Shown here: in pieces, positions 36,655-49,289 of the stretch
How the letters are laid out: the number at the start of each line of letters is the position of its first letter
How positions within the stretch are numbered: position 1 is the first letter of the stretch
NCBI GenBank assembly: GCA_003024785.1
Contig: PUQB01000022.1
Span: 1,000,001 to 1,064,000, forward strand
Direction of reading: 5' to 3'
DNA from: Selaginella tamariscina
Taxonomy: Eukaryota > Streptophyta > Lycopodiopsida > Selaginellales > Selaginellaceae
Length of the DNA: 64,000 nt
Translations under genes and position numbers: made by a program
Notes under the pieces: model-generated
The model's input: only the letters and a program-made list of their open reading frames with translations
Told to the model about the DNA's origin: nothing
Databases searched by the model: none

Positions 36655-36795
36655 TGACAAATCATTGATCCACAAGGTCCATCTTGTAACAAAACCATTG
36701 ATCCACAAGGTCCATCTTGTAACAAAACCATTGATCCACAAGGTTCACTTTGTAAGAAAACCAGCAATCCATAAGGTCCACCATGTAACAAAACT
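36655..36795. repeat. 33-bp minisatellite
   Basis: Four units of about 33 bp around ATTGATCCACAAGGTCCATC, the last two diverged. It stays open in frame as an 11-residue repeat (LIHKVHLVTKP). There is no evidence that it is a gene. Confidence 0.8.
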
Positions 36796-36879
36796 GAATG
36801 AGTGCGACCGAATTGGAGTAGGTGACATACAACAGGTACAAACCAATAGCAATGGCTATCAAGCAGCACTAATAGCAAG

Positions 36880-37620
36880 TTAGATCGATCATCCAAACCA
36901 ACTACCAAGGTACTAAGGATGGCTTGTGCAAAGGAGGTGCATTGAGTCAGTAGGTTAGGACCATGTCATAAGGTTGCGGCCCAGTAAGGAAGTGCCACTT
37001 GTCTTACGTCTTAGTACCAACCCAACCCACTATATAAGCAGTAAAGTAAATAGTGATTTGGGGTCCTTCTAGTCCATCTCATTTTGTTTTGGCCATTTCT
37101 GAGGGAGGGGTCCCTTTGTACTTTTAAGAGGCAATATACACATATCTCTTTTGTATATCATTGCCCACTTCTTCAAATCTTCCTTTCTTCTCTCCTCTTT
37201 TTGCTCCCTCCTTAGAGGGAGCCAATACAACACTTCCGGTACATCCTGAAGTAATGGCCAGACCACCGGTTTAGAATCTTAGGATTGGGCATTGACAACA
37301 GCATCTTGGAAACTACTAAGACCACCTAAATCACCCACATCTAGCCTGTAGAGTCCCCGACGACCATTTATAACGACCATGAAGGGATAATAGTCATACG
37401 TAGATGGAGTTCACTATAATAAGTAGAGTTGTTGCTCGAAGAAGAGATCGAAGAGCCAAGATTAATTCGTTAAAACAATTGGACATCAATGAATACCAAT
37501 TGGCCAAGAAGATGCATAATGCGGGTGCCCTGAATGCCACATTTGACCTGAACCTTGCCTGCCTGAGTTCACAACATAGACACCATATGGCCAACCTCAC
37601 AAGAAGCGGATAACCCGGCA
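36880..37620 (+). mobile_element. LTR-retroelement-like remnant
   Basis: A promoter-like ACTATATAAGCAG at about 37028, then pyrimidine-rich sequence and a 69-residue open frame (37404-37613) of unknown family. It resembles an LTR followed by the start of an internal region. The family cannot be named. Treated as a fossil fragment. Confidence 0.35.
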
Positions 37621-38518
37621 TGACATGTCATAGTTTTACTTGGTGCCACAAAGGCGGCTTGCCGTGTGCCAACCCTAGAATCCCCTCTCTGGAAACCCCA
37701 TAGAATCTGGTAAAGTAACCCGTATTAGGAACCCAGACCCTAGGAACTTAATCCCCTAACTGACCAAGTCCACGAACGAGACTCACTTTGTGAATCAAGA
37801 TACGCGGACTAGCCGAGCTATAGGTGTCGTTTCTAGCTTGGCATGGTTGAAGCAGCTGGAGCAAGGCCTCAACCACTAGTTCTGCAGAACGTGGACTCGG
37901 ACAATGCCTTTGAACTTGCGAGTAGGTTTTCGGCCTAAGAAATTTGACTAACTCCTTGGAAGTAACGTACCCTTGTCACAAAGGCAAGATTCTGCCAACG
38001 ATAAGGATAGTCTAACCCAAAGGTGGGACGTACCTCTGTCATGTGGAAGTTTGGGCGGCACAACAGAGGGTTGCGCCTTGACGACACAAGCTTAGCTTGC
38101 ACCGGTAGGAGGTTAATGAGCTCTCTTTTGAACCCAGGAAGCCTCACTACATATACTCTACCTTATTTATGTGACGGAGCGCCCCCCCCCCCCTTTGTTT
38201 TCCTACATGAGTAAGTGGGTTGGCACGGAAATGCCAGCCCTTAGAAAAAAGAAATGCCTAACTCAACCCTAAATCGGGTTTTAAGGTTTTTAAAAATATC
38301 CCTAACCCTTATTTTGACAAGCTATACTTTATGAAAAACCCTAACCTGGAATGTCAAAACGGGGGAGAGTTTTCTAAATGGTGCAAATACCATCACTAGA
38401 TACCCAAGTGCACTATGCGGGCCTGTTTCTTCTACATCTAGGGTTTGTCACATAATCCAGTAGGTACCAACAGTCAAACCCCAAAGTAAAGGGTCGAGTC
38501 ATAGTAAAAACTATGACA
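37621..38518 (-). mobile_element. LTR of a chromovirus fossil (probable 3' LTR, minus strand)
   Basis: On the minus strand it begins TGTCATAGTTTTTACTATGA at 38518, next to a purine-rich tract (GCAGGGAGTG) typical of the site before a 3' LTR. A related LTR in the opposite orientation starts at 49290. The outer boundary is uncertain. Fossil, broken. Confidence 0.55.
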
Positions 38519-39128
38519 CACTCCCTGCATTTGAAAATGTCAACGTCCTCGTTGACGTCTAACTCCAAGACTAGATTAGATTAGGAAAAATTAGCTGAAA
38601 ACTAATGCTAATCACTTTATGCAAAGTTAGAAAAAAGTTCACAAGTTTTATTACCCCCCTTACATTACGCAAAGCCAAATAATTCAGAACCGTTGTTCAC
38701 TAAGCGACAACTCAGCTGCCGAAGGTACCATCTACAACAAGAAGTCATTTGAAGACCTTTTGCACGTCTGCAAAGTCTGTCACCTGACACAGTTAGTTAA
38801 TTTCTTTTAGTTAATTAGAATTTATATCGGAGGCCTCTAGTTAATGTTGTATGTCGGCCCCTAGGTTAAGAAGAAATAACTTTATTTCTTAATTAGTTTG
38901 AGACCAACTCCATCGCTTTTTGTAAATTCTCCAATGGTTCCCATGTCGACTCGCACGCCAGATAGCCTTTCCATTTGATGAGATACTCAAACTTACATTT
39001 TCATGGTCCATGAACCTTCCTTTTGCCCAATATGGATTCAACTTCGTACTCCGTATCTTCATTAACTAACTCAGGGGGCGGACGTAAGTTTTCATATCTT
39101 TGTGGATATTTTTCATCCTTGTGGAATG
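38519..39128 (-). mobile_element. Ty3/gypsy chromovirus fossil, 3' internal part with chromodomain
   Basis: On the minus strand about 38905-39060 reads as a chromodomain, with YEVESIL and YLIKWKGY as key motifs, as in plant chromoviruses. It is separated from its integrase part (47937 onward) by the insertion of copy C. The element is old and broken. Confidence 0.75.
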
Positions 39129-39155
39129 ATGCATGTTGTAACTAAAACGGGCATG
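39129..39155 (+). repeat. Terminal inverted repeat, left end of copy C
   Basis: 27 bp beginning ATGCATGTTGTAACTAAAAC, preceded by the target duplication AATG. The partner is at 47906-47932. Confidence 0.92.
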
Positions 39156-39635
39156 GCTATAGTCCCATTTCCTAATAATTAGCAATTTTAGCTATTTAAT
39201 TAGCATTTTCTAATATTAAAGGAATATTCTTTAGAATATATGTTTGAAAACAGAATATTCTTTAGAATATTCTATTTTGTATTCGACCCTTTAATAAATT
39301 ATAGCATTCATTGAACAAAAATTAATAACATTATAAAAGTAGAAGGTATTAAATTATATAATATATTGCCTAATATAACAATTAAGGAAGAGCATAAGAG
39401 GTACATTATATAAATATTGATGTTGTTATTAAAATATTAATATTTAAATATAACATTATTAATTAAAAATTTGTAGTAGTAATAATATATATATAAAATC
39501 CTATAATAATATAGTCAATCTTCCATATCATTTTTTAAATTTATATAGTTAAGTAAACAATTTGGTACTATTATTAAAGAGTTTATAATAATTATGAATA
39601 TTAAATATATGATATTTTATAATTTTGTAATTGCT

Positions 39636-42284
39636 TTAAGCTTCAGAAAACATACATTCCCTTGCAGTTTTGTTAATTGTGACTTTATCAACGCTTCTTG
39701 ACATCCACCCATATCGAATGGATTTAACATTTATAAAACATGCTGGGTCTTTTTGATTGGGAGACCATGTTTTCTCTAGGCATCCATTATATCTTTCGCT
39801 CTCCTTCTCGTGTCGCCTTTTTTGTGGTTTGAACCATGCAACCTTAACAATACTATTTTTTGTGATTACTTCAGGTGTGTCGATAATTTGACCCATCCAA
39901 ATAGGCTGATTATATGACGCATCTGGAGTAATGAGAACCATCATTAGTTTTTGAAGATCCTGGCAGCAATCAAAGTATGCTTTAGGTTTTTGGTTCCTTT
40001 GTCCAACAAAGTGTGGGGTTTGCACTTCCACATCACTACTGGCTTCTATGTCGTCTGTGCTCAGTGATGTCATTTCAATCTCCTCTCGCCACCTTGTTTT
40101 AGGCCAAAAAGGGTGTTGCAATTCTGTACTTGTGACAGTAGGCCCTTCCAACTCTCGAACAACAGTCTCCCAATAGTCACCACATGCTTATATAGTTCTG
40201 AGTAACCAGTTGCCTTATCAGAATTTTTGGCATCGATTTTTAACCCATGCCACATATTTTTTGATGCCATCAATAATAACCTCTTGTTCCTTGAGCTGGG
40301 CACTCAATGGAATAGGGTCTGGTTGTCCTTCTGGGAGAAGTGGCTTTCCATCTCTCCACTTTTGAAGAGCATTAACCCTCTTTCGGTAACCACTCCTGCT
40401 CTGATGGCCGTAACTTGTACTGCATAATAGGTATACCATCTCGTATGGAGAAAAAGAATTGTAGCGGCACAAGGTGACCAACTAAAGAATCACTCCCCTT
40501 TTTATATACTCCTTGAGAAATTTTTTGAAGTCTGGCACCTCAGTCACAAGCAAAGCACAACTTTTTTTGGAGATGCAATTTTCAAAAAGATTCATCATAT
40601 GCGGTAAGGTAAGTGCACTTGTCCTTTTTTAGAGTTGGAGACCTTGCTGAAGAACGCATCAATATCTTCATGAGTGTGACCAACCATAAGAAACTGAGCG
40701 TGATTGTTCAAACACACCTTTGGCAACAAGCATTGACAAGTATGCTAGCACATATCTAGAAAATAAAAGTAAGTATGAGCTTGAGAAACCCTTAAGTAAA
40801 ATGATTTACCTATTTTTGTTCTCGCCTGCACAATTATCCATCTGTAAAAGCAAATGACGAGGAAGCTTATTTGATGTTGAGGACACATGTACACTATTTG
40901 AGCTAGATCCCTCCACTGAACCTGAACTCTCAACAGGGCCATCTGTTTTTTGTGCAGGCTGCTGACAATGCCTCTCATATTCCCAAGTAGCCTCAAGTGC
41001 AGACGTGTTCATGAGAGCATTATGTAAAGGTTGAAGGTGTTGTTTCTTCACTTTGAGATCACTGATAGGACTTGTCTGTGAGTGGGCTTCAAGGTTTCTG
41101 AAACACATGGCCAACGACCCAATAGTGAAATTGGAGTCGCTAGACCAATGTGGAAGTGAAAAGTGTCCATATGACTCACAACCGTGTCCATGTGTTAGCA
41201 CACATGTCAATGAAATCGGAAGTTTCATGACATTTCCAAGGCACTTTGGTGTTGCAAAGAGCTTTGGAATGCTGGTCTTTAATGATCCATCTTGTCATGG
41301 ATCAAGCATAGGTACTCTGATGGGCGTGACACAGAAAGCATGCGGTGTGCATAGTACTGAGACCGGCAAGTTTGTGTGCAATCATGTGGGCCTCCATCTT
41401 CTTTGAATGGCAGTGATCTCCACCAAGGTTTTTGCACAAGCCTCTGCAGCCTTCAATGATGTACAAGTGTCACACTTGGAAAAGCTAGAGTGTTTTGCAA
41501 TCTCCACATCCTTAAAATGAGTATTTCATATGTTATTGAAGGTACCAGTGCAGATTGCTTGCAGACCCATCAAATTGAGGCACTTGTTCACATGTTCACA
41601 CAGCTTCAATTGAGTGAGATTGAAGGCAAAACCTTGAGATTTTCCCTGATCCCTGCATTTGTGGTTCGGCATTTGTGAGGCATCTTGTCTGCATTTGCTT
41701 CCACAAAAGCCTTGAGTATCTCTATGGTTGCCATAATGTGAGAGCGGTTTGACCAAGCGAGGTTCCCATGTACTAAGGTTCGCGCTCCATCTAGCCACTC
41801 ATTCCTCCGACGGTAGAACGTGGTCTTTGGGATCCCGTATATACGTACCAAGCTTTAAAGCAGATGGCCACCTTATTAAATACCATGGATGTACTCTGAT
41901 AACCTGTGTCCGAGGCCATTCCATCAATACACCCAGTTAGTGCTGCATATACAAACTCATGCCTTTGCTTTTGGGTGAGCGTACGAAAGACATGTCTACA
42001 TTGGGTAATTTCATTCCGGTCTGCCATTTGACAACACTTCTTCTTGCAGCAGTCAATCGTGGAAATGCTCATAACACTTTCAGAAGATGTAGGATCCATC
42101 TTCACCCTCTTACTGAAACTTGCAGGGGAAGATCTGCAACCCATGAATCGCCTTTTTCTTACAATAGGACCAATGCAAGGAACCTCTTCAAATATGAGTT
42201 GTTCTTCCAGGTTGTTATTATTAAAATTTAACCCAGAATATGTTGAACCATCTATGCCGTCTTAATTCAGATGTTCGCCACCTC
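39636..42284 (-). pseudogene. DUF7869-type transposase-like gene, copy C (5' truncated)
   Basis: It carries the helix-turn-helix-like segment, the CDTC knuckle, LIHDKMD, QMDNCAGENKNR (near 40808-40840) and GHTHEDIDAFFS (near 40650-40685), and the full C-terminal frame 39636-40151 ending ARECMFSEA. The first ~120 codons are gone, replaced at about 42284 by the palindrome array. Several one-base losses disturb the frame, for example in the 41280-41850 stretch. The intron at about 40746-40808 is kept. Confidence 0.8.
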
Positions 42285-42950
42285 AAAGGCCTGCCTGAAG
42301 GGCCTAGGTGGCGGATTAATCCCGCTCGATTTCGTGCAGGGCATTGGCGTCCGGCGGGATTATCCCGCCGCCTAGGGCCCGAGTAAAGGCCTGGGCAGCG
42401 GGATTAATCCCGCTCCCCTGCGTGGAATCAGGCGGGATTAATCCCGCCGCCAAAGGCCTGCCTGAAGGCCTAGGCAGCGAGATTAATCCCGCCGATTTCG
42501 TGCAAGGAATTGGCCCAGCGGGATTAATCCCGCCGCATAGGGACCGAGTGAAGGCCCTAAGCGGCGGGATTAATCCCGATGAGCCTTCAATGCCTATTGG
42601 AGGAATGAATCCCGACACCCTTCCCTTTTACTTCATTGATGAGTCGGACCAATCCCAACGTTTCTGTCTGAGACGTAGAAGGTTTACAACATACCAATGG
42701 AGAGAACTGGGAAGGGTAGCGAAATTCATTTAACCATCCCTTACATGCTGGGCGATTAATCCCGCCTCCTTTCTGGAGTCACTAAAGGGTGTGCCAAATA
42801 AATCCTGCCAAGTTCTCTCTGAGACTGAGAAGGGTGGCAGGATTAATTCCGCACTCCCGTTCAAGGCCTCCAGAAAGGTGGCGAGATTAATCCCGCCCAC
42901 TCTTTCAGGAGGCATTGAAGGGGTGGCGAGATTAATCCCGCCGCACCTTC
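42285..42950. repeat. Palindrome array of copy C
   Basis: Only the ParB-side type of array, with GGCCTGCCTGAAGG and ATTTCGTGCA spacers. The unit sequence GGCGGGATTAATCCCGCC often lacks a base. It is fused to the truncated transposase gene. Confidence 0.9.
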
Positions 42951-43053
42951 CATGTGAATATATATGTGTATTAGTATATATAAGTTGCATATCTCATTTT
43001 ATTTACTTTTATCATCTTATCATAATATTTCGAGTAAAAGCTAGGAATCTATG

Positions 43054-43144
43054 TAAAACTGTCCAGAGCTCACATTTGTGGTGGTTTTAAAACGAAATGT
43101 TATCTTTCTTTTGCACTAGCACAAGGTGAGCTTTGGACAGTTAA
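43054..43144 (+). promoter_or_regulatory. Imperfect hairpin upstream of the ParB-methyltransferase-like gene, copy C
   Basis: Arms AACTGTCCAGAGCTCACATT and CAAGGTGAGCTTTGGACAGT, about 140-225 bp before the start. Equivalent to the hairpins in B and D. Confidence 0.55.
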
Positions 43145-43280
43145 TTCCGTCCACTTCTCTCTGTGTATTATTTTTGTATATCGGGTTTATACAAGTGTGT
43201 TGCGTTTTTATATGATTTATATCATAGTGTATATTTTGCAGAAGGACGATTTAATTAAACAAGGAGATCGAGTCATTAGT

Positions 43281-46247
43281 ATGGAGTCGTCATCAAATTC
43301 TAGTAAGAATTAAAATAAACTCTATTATACTCAGATATGTGCTTGAACTAATTATTTTTATATTCAAATGTGAATTGAGGTGACATTAAAGACTAGACAG
43401 GAGAAGAGATGGCAGGGAATTCTGGAATCAACTTGGCCATATTTCAAACTAAACGGAAGCGCATTGGAACAACCATGGTTCTGTCAAACTAACCTCTGTT
43501 ACATCGCATGGACAAGCAAAACAATGGAAAGTGGGTGTCTAGTCAAGCATCCGAAAGAGGTCGCCAGTTACAACATTAATTTCGGTGGTTTTGTCGACTT
43601 GTGGATAGACGTTCACGTGTTCACTAATGATGTTGACCATGGAGTTCTTCTTCAACTCAATGAAAGCCCATCTATGGAGGGATCCAACTGGATGTCTACT
43701 TCGAAGATCTTCAGACTCATCGAGTAGGTGTATTCTCAGGAGATATTGCTTCACAATACAGAAAATTCACAAATGGAACAATCGTCCCTCTTCACATTAA
43801 AGAAAACACAACGACATCATAAAGGAGATTGAGAGGGTGCTTGGTCTCAGGTTCTTTACAGATCACGTTCAATTTGCTAGCAATTTCGGGAGCTGGAAGA
43901 GTGTGCCGAGAACATTAGAACAGCATCAATCGGGGATCACACATGTTGATTCGGATCGTAGAAGAAAATCATTAGTCGTTTTGTCAGCTGCACCTGTGGC
44001 GTCCCATGCTACAATAAGCCACAAGGAAATGATGTTGGATGATAGGATTTACGAGTGTAGGGTTAAGTATTGCAGCGTCAACCCAAACTTCAATACAGGC
44101 CATTGAATCAGGAACGTTAGCTGAGCTCATGGAGAAGATGAAGGACGACAATTCTTACACCGTTCCACATAATGCTTGTTTGTGCGCATACTACGAAGAA
44201 ACAAAGCGCTAACAAAGTGTGGATCACAACACCGGAACAAATGAGGAAGGTTCAGACGGAGAATAGAAAATCAGTTAAGTACTACATCATTAGTGGCCAA
44301 CACACAATAAGGCAGCCCAACGACTTCTCGACGAACACAACAAAGGAACGATGGCAACAAACTTTCCGAGCATACCCGTGATAAGCTGATGAAGATCGGC
44401 GTTTTTAGCGAAGCCGAATCTCACAATCGAGCAGTACCATAAGTTCGCGGAATGGACCGCTGCAGACACCAACCACTACAACAGCAAAAATGGGAGAAGT
44501 TCAAACACACGCGAGCCGTGTGGAATCTCTTCAACGACCACAAAGAGCTACCGCAGGAATACACAATCTGCGGACTACCTGGTAAGCAAATTGTTTAGGC
44601 GGGATTTATCTCGCCGGTAATTTAATCTCTCTTTTTTCAGAGAGTTGAAGAAATTGTAGCAGTTGATTTTGCCCAGGTGGGCGGGAAGGAAACATCCTTT
44701 TTGATGATGTTGATTTCTTGTCCCGAGGATAGGATCTTTGCGAAATGGTTGGGATTATGGAATCCTTTGCAAAAGGAACACTGAAGAAGAAAGCAGACAA
44801 GTGAAGTGGAGCCCTCAGAGAAGTCTGCAAAGAAACCCAGTAAGACGTCGAAGGCTAAGTCTGTTCAATCTATAAAGGATGTAGACAACGATTTCAAGCT
44901 CACATGGTTGAAGCCTTTAAATTGAACAATGATGGAGGAGATGGAAGTCTTGGCTGATTTGGTGATGATGGCAAATTACAGATTAACAACAGCAACCCCA
45001 CTCTCCTTTTCATCTCAAGGCAAGAGTGAAGAGGTCAAGCACTTCAAGAGTGGTTGGGAATACACTGCCCAAACTGGGTTGGATTTGACTTCAACATACG
45101 AAGAGGTCAGGAAATATTTCATGTACAAATGATGATATGCTTGTCGAATGGGTGATCAATCGGAAGATCTGGGCAAGAATCTATTGCACGCCAACGCCAA
45201 AAAGGAGAACATTGCGATGACGCCTCTCTTATGGCAGTCCTTCAGCAGCGGAAAACCGATTGAACCTTATAAAGGAGGATGCTACGAATCACGACAAGCC
45301 CTACAGATGTTTGGGATTCGGAGACTTTATGGGTATCATCACTGCTTGTAGGAAACTGTTCAATTGTTCGTGATGATCGGTGGGTGTTAAAAAAATCTTC
45401 GATAGACAGGACACTAGAGGATTTGGTGGAAAACTTAGTCGTGCAAGTATGTACAAAGAAGGTATTTTATATTGAATTCATACTTGCATTCTTGACTGAT
45501 ATCTACGTTTCAGGTATTTATTTCTTGATTCTTGTTCATGTCACCGATACCTTTGCCTTCTCCTTTGCCAAGAGAATAAATCATCGTTGGACAGGATTTA
45601 TATGAATGCTGATCCGAAGTGCATTGATTCGGTTGTTCACTTGGTTGTTAAGAATGCGCTAAACAGTTTCAAACTCCAAATGACTGGCCAGGCATCTGTT
45701 TGCACTCCAACGGCCCTGAACCTCCATCCGATACACTGATAGGTGAGAGTGACGTATTCGGCAATGTACGTTATCCAAACATCACAAGTCAAGCGGCATG
45801 GAGCATCGTCAACTTGATCAGGGGTCCTCACAGTGAGCGTGGTTTTTGACTACTGCACTAGGGGTCCGTCTTGAAGGAGTGTTACCTTCGACATACATGT
45901 GTATTTGCCATTGAAAAGATAAGACCATGGTTGAGGACTTGAACAAGTGGATAGATAGGTTCTCAACTGACTACCCAACGAATCCATAAAGGAGTATTTG
46001 AGAAAGTTCCCTCCCGATAAGTGCGATAGCTCTGAAGACGAATCTGGTTCAATGTCGAAGTCTAAGGACGAACTTTAATCAGATTTAGACCGGAAGTTAT
46101 CTCAAGGAGTACAAACATTCACACACTCCATTACCCATGAAACATCAATAGAAGATACAGAAGATCATGAACCATCTCACAAGCGGCTTAGACCTTCTTC
46201 GCCTCACTCAGAAGGAATAGCGAAGAAGAATTGTTAATGATTCTTAG
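43281..46247 (+). pseudogene. ParB/methyltransferase-like gene, copy C (many small deletions)
   Basis: Full length in layout, unlike B: MESSSN start, N-terminal exon, ParB-like domain (YYIISGQHTI near 44278), intron with a palindrome-like GGCGGGATTTATCTCGCC at 44598-44615, Lys-rich linker, second intron, methyltransferase-like part and Ser/Glu tail. One-base deletions relative to A, B and D occur every few tens of bases, often in runs of the same base, so no long frame survives. About 35-40 codons around the PKACC...SDPE region (near 43555) are also missing. Confidence 0.75.
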
Positions 46248-46353
46248 AGTGACGAATAGTGTAAATGAGTGTAACATAAGGCATTTTTGTATATTTCGTT
46301 TATATTTGTACAAAAATAAATTCTCAAGGATTAATGAAGCTTTTAGTTCAAAC

Positions 46354-47665
46354 ATGGGTCACACATTAACAAGGTAAATAATATACCTTGATAATTTTAA
46401 GGTCAGCTAATTATCATTTTGCAGATGTAATGAAACAATTGAGAACATGGATTTTCAGCATTGGCATGAGGTAAGAGGGTTTGGCGACAATTCTTTGTGC
46501 CACATGTCAGAATGACAGAGTTCATGCAGGAAATGGATAATAATGAAGCTCAAAACATCGTTACCATGGGGGCCACTTCAGTTTTTTCATCATCATTTTT
46601 ATTGTCTTCAGTTCCGAAATCAATTTCTTCAGCGCATGCAATATCTGCATCTTGTAAGGATGATGTACAATTAAATGATAAAGGATAGGCAACAATATAG
46701 TGTTAACAAATGAATGTGAAAGGGAGCAAACCAGTGTTTTGCAACTTAGTATTCAAGAGGCAACGCTACCCCATGTTACCCATGGCCATATTGTGTTTGT
46801 TGGATGTCAATGGTGTTCTGCATTCATCGACAAAGGCCCGAGGATAGGAAAAAGAAATCAAACAAGGAGATTTCATTCCTTGTCATGGTAAATTTCGATA
46901 TGATATATTTTTTTGTCCAGGTTGGATCATCTCTTCAAAAGCTTAAGGAGATGGGTGCACTGTGGATTTGGTCATGCAATTCATAACTTAACACCCGCTG
47001 TTGAATTTGCTTAAGAAACATTGTAGGTTGCAGAAGAGGTGATTCGTAAAGATTGGATTTTTGACCAGCGAATGTGTTATAAACCTCTCGAATTTCACAT
47101 ATAAGAAAGGAAAGCAAGCCATACTTCTTCAAGAATGAAAGATTAATTGGGCTTCATGGGGAGATCAGTCGCTTAAGGAATGAAGAATGCACATATCTTA
47201 GTAGTACGACTCTCCTCTGAAGGCTATGCTCAACCAAAACATTGCTTGTATTCATCCAATCTTTCGATCCATATGAATACTATATATGATGCTAGTGAAT
47301 TACTTGGATACGTGCCTCAGAAAGAAATCTCAAAAACTTTTGTGAGCAGTATCCACCGTATCAAACCATTTCCTGAATCTTTTTCTTTCTCGTAATTTTG
47401 AATTTATAAATGAGATAGCAACGGCGCTTTATAAATTATTTCTTAAGGAACGTCATCTTTAGTGAGCCTTTATGCAGACCTGGTCTATTAATCTTATGTA
47501 TTAACAAGGATGGCAACTCCCTTGCATTCGTGAGAGTGTTAGGTGGTGGCAACAACATCAAATATTGATCAAAATGATTTGATTAATCCGGAGTGATGAT
47601 TTAGACAAATGAGGATTCTCCTGTATGGTTAGGAAAAAGTATTTATAAATAAATTAATATGTTGA
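46354..47665 (+). pseudogene. HAD phosphatase-like gene, copy C (many small deletions)
   Basis: Same gene as 26870-28216. Visible parts are MGHTLTR, the intron, the MTEFMQEMDNN linker, a disturbed motif I (VGCQWCS in the shifted frame), WIFDQRMCYKPLEF and the region of the DDSPQKA motif. Dense single-base deletions are present, as in the preceding gene. Confidence 0.72.
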
Positions 47666-47905
47666 TAAGAAATGATTTCATTGTAATTATGTTTGATAGT
47701 ATTTCTTCATTATTGTAAACTATTTTTAGAATAATATGAATATTCTAAGATAGTTTAGGAATATTCCTTACAAGTAAGGTTATTGAGGATTAATTAATTA
47801 ATTAATTAATATTTAAGGCTTAATTACATATTAATTAAATGATTAATTAATAATTAAAACTTAAGTATTAATGTAATTTATTTATTATTCCCCATTTTCA
47901 CGTAT

Positions 47906-47932
47906 CATGCCCACTTTAGTTACAACGTGCAT
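47906..47932 (+). repeat. Terminal inverted repeat, right end of copy C
   Basis: 27 bp beginning CATGCCCACTTTAGTTACAA and ending GTGCAT, followed by AATG. Confidence 0.92.
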
Positions 47933-47936
47933 AATG

Positions 47937-49289
47937 GCTTGAGCAAATTGACATGAACACATTGTGTATTGTTCCCAACTCTGGAGGAAGATCTAACCCA
48001 TAAGCCACTTTCCCTACTTGCTTCACCACCTTGTATGGACCTATGTAGTGCGATAGACTTCTTCGAAAGAGTGTTGGAACCTTCAAGTTTTTGGTACTCA
48101 ACAATCATATCCCCAACCTAATACTTCGTTGATGCTTATCGTACTGCTGATGATACCTTTCCTGTGCTGTAGCCATTGCTTGACAAGCAGCTTCCCATGT
48201 ATGATACAATTGTCCAATAAACTCTGCTACAAAGGGAACTCGATTGACATATCTTTCGGTAACACTATACTCTGGAATACCAGTTAACACTCCATCAGGC
48301 TACACCGATCGCAGTGTGTGTTGAGTTATTGTAACATATCTCAGCCATATTCAAGTGTCCAGCCCAAAAGTGATCACCTTGAACATATTATCTAGATCGT
48401 CCTCAACTTGTCGGTTCACCCTCTCTATTTGACATCAGTTTGTAGATGGTAAGCTATACTAAACTTCAGCATCATGCCAAACTGCTTAAACACGTTCCCA
48501 AAACTTTGCCTGTAAATCGAGGATCCCGATCTGAGATCATCTTTCTGGTAGCTGCCTACTCTTATGATTTCGTAGAAGAATAACTTTGCTGCTTGAATTG
48601 CTTCACTGTCTCTACAGTTGGAATGAAATGAGCAACCTTTAAAAATCGATCGACTACTAACATGAGCGCATTAAAACCACAAGATTTTGTGGCAATCCCA
48701 TGATAAAGTCCAAGGTAACATTTTGAAATGGCCGCTATGGAATTGGTAGGACACTGTAACTTCCCAACTCGTTTTTGCGATCGATTCTTCACTTGTTGAT
48801 ATGTTGGTGTTTTAACATATCTGGCAACATTGTCTATCATACCCGGCCAATAAAATCCTATTTCAACAAAGCCAATGTCTTATGCCTTCCACCATGTCCT
48901 ACCAAAGGAACGTCATGATGCTCTCTTAACAGCCTCTCCCTCCATGTCCCTTCTAGAACATAAAGTCTTTTCTTTATAGTAAATAACTCCATTGCATACA
49001 GCAAAGTGCGCTCGTTTGAGTGCATCCATTCGACTTTCTATCCTGCTGAACATTACCATCTTTTCGTAGCTAATGAACTTGTTTCCTCTTTGCTACCAAG
49101 CTTAAGCCTCCTTAGCAAATTGCTGAGGATACGCGTCACAATTTAACCACCAAAGTTGACATGGTGCTGACATAATACTAAGATGACCCTTCCTACTGAG
49201 TGCATCAGCTACCACATTGTCTTTTCCGCTCTATGTCTGATTCATGCTGAAATCATGCCAACTTCTATTGCCATCTAGCATACTTTGGT
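47937..49289 (-). mobile_element. Ty3/gypsy chromovirus fossil, integrase and RNase H part
   Basis: Minus-strand traces of an integrase (VVDRFLKVAHFIPT near 48620; QYDKHQRS near 48130) and, toward 49289, RNase-H-like sequence. It continues the chromovirus interrupted by copy C. Broken many times and cut on the right by an LTR of opposite orientation. Old. Confidence 0.75.

Larger units (their letters stand above)
39129..47932. mobile_element. TIR DNA transposon, copy C (8,804-bp internal-deletion derivative)
   Basis: Both ends are present (39129 and 47932), with target duplication AATG at 39125-39128 and 47933-47936. Order: truncated DUF7869 gene (minus), one palindrome array, ParB-methyltransferase-like gene (plus), HAD gene (plus). 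At about 42284 the transposase reading passes straight into the ParB-side palindrome array. The transposase N-terminus, transposase-side array, microsatellites and AT-rich centre are therefore missing. It could move only with transposase supplied by another copy. It lies inside a chromovirus fossil and is younger than that fossil. Confidence 0.92.

Noticed and set aside
37404-37613. Possible host gene of 69 residues
   Set aside because: It lies just downstream of an LTR-like promoter region among retroelement fossils, and no host family is recognised.
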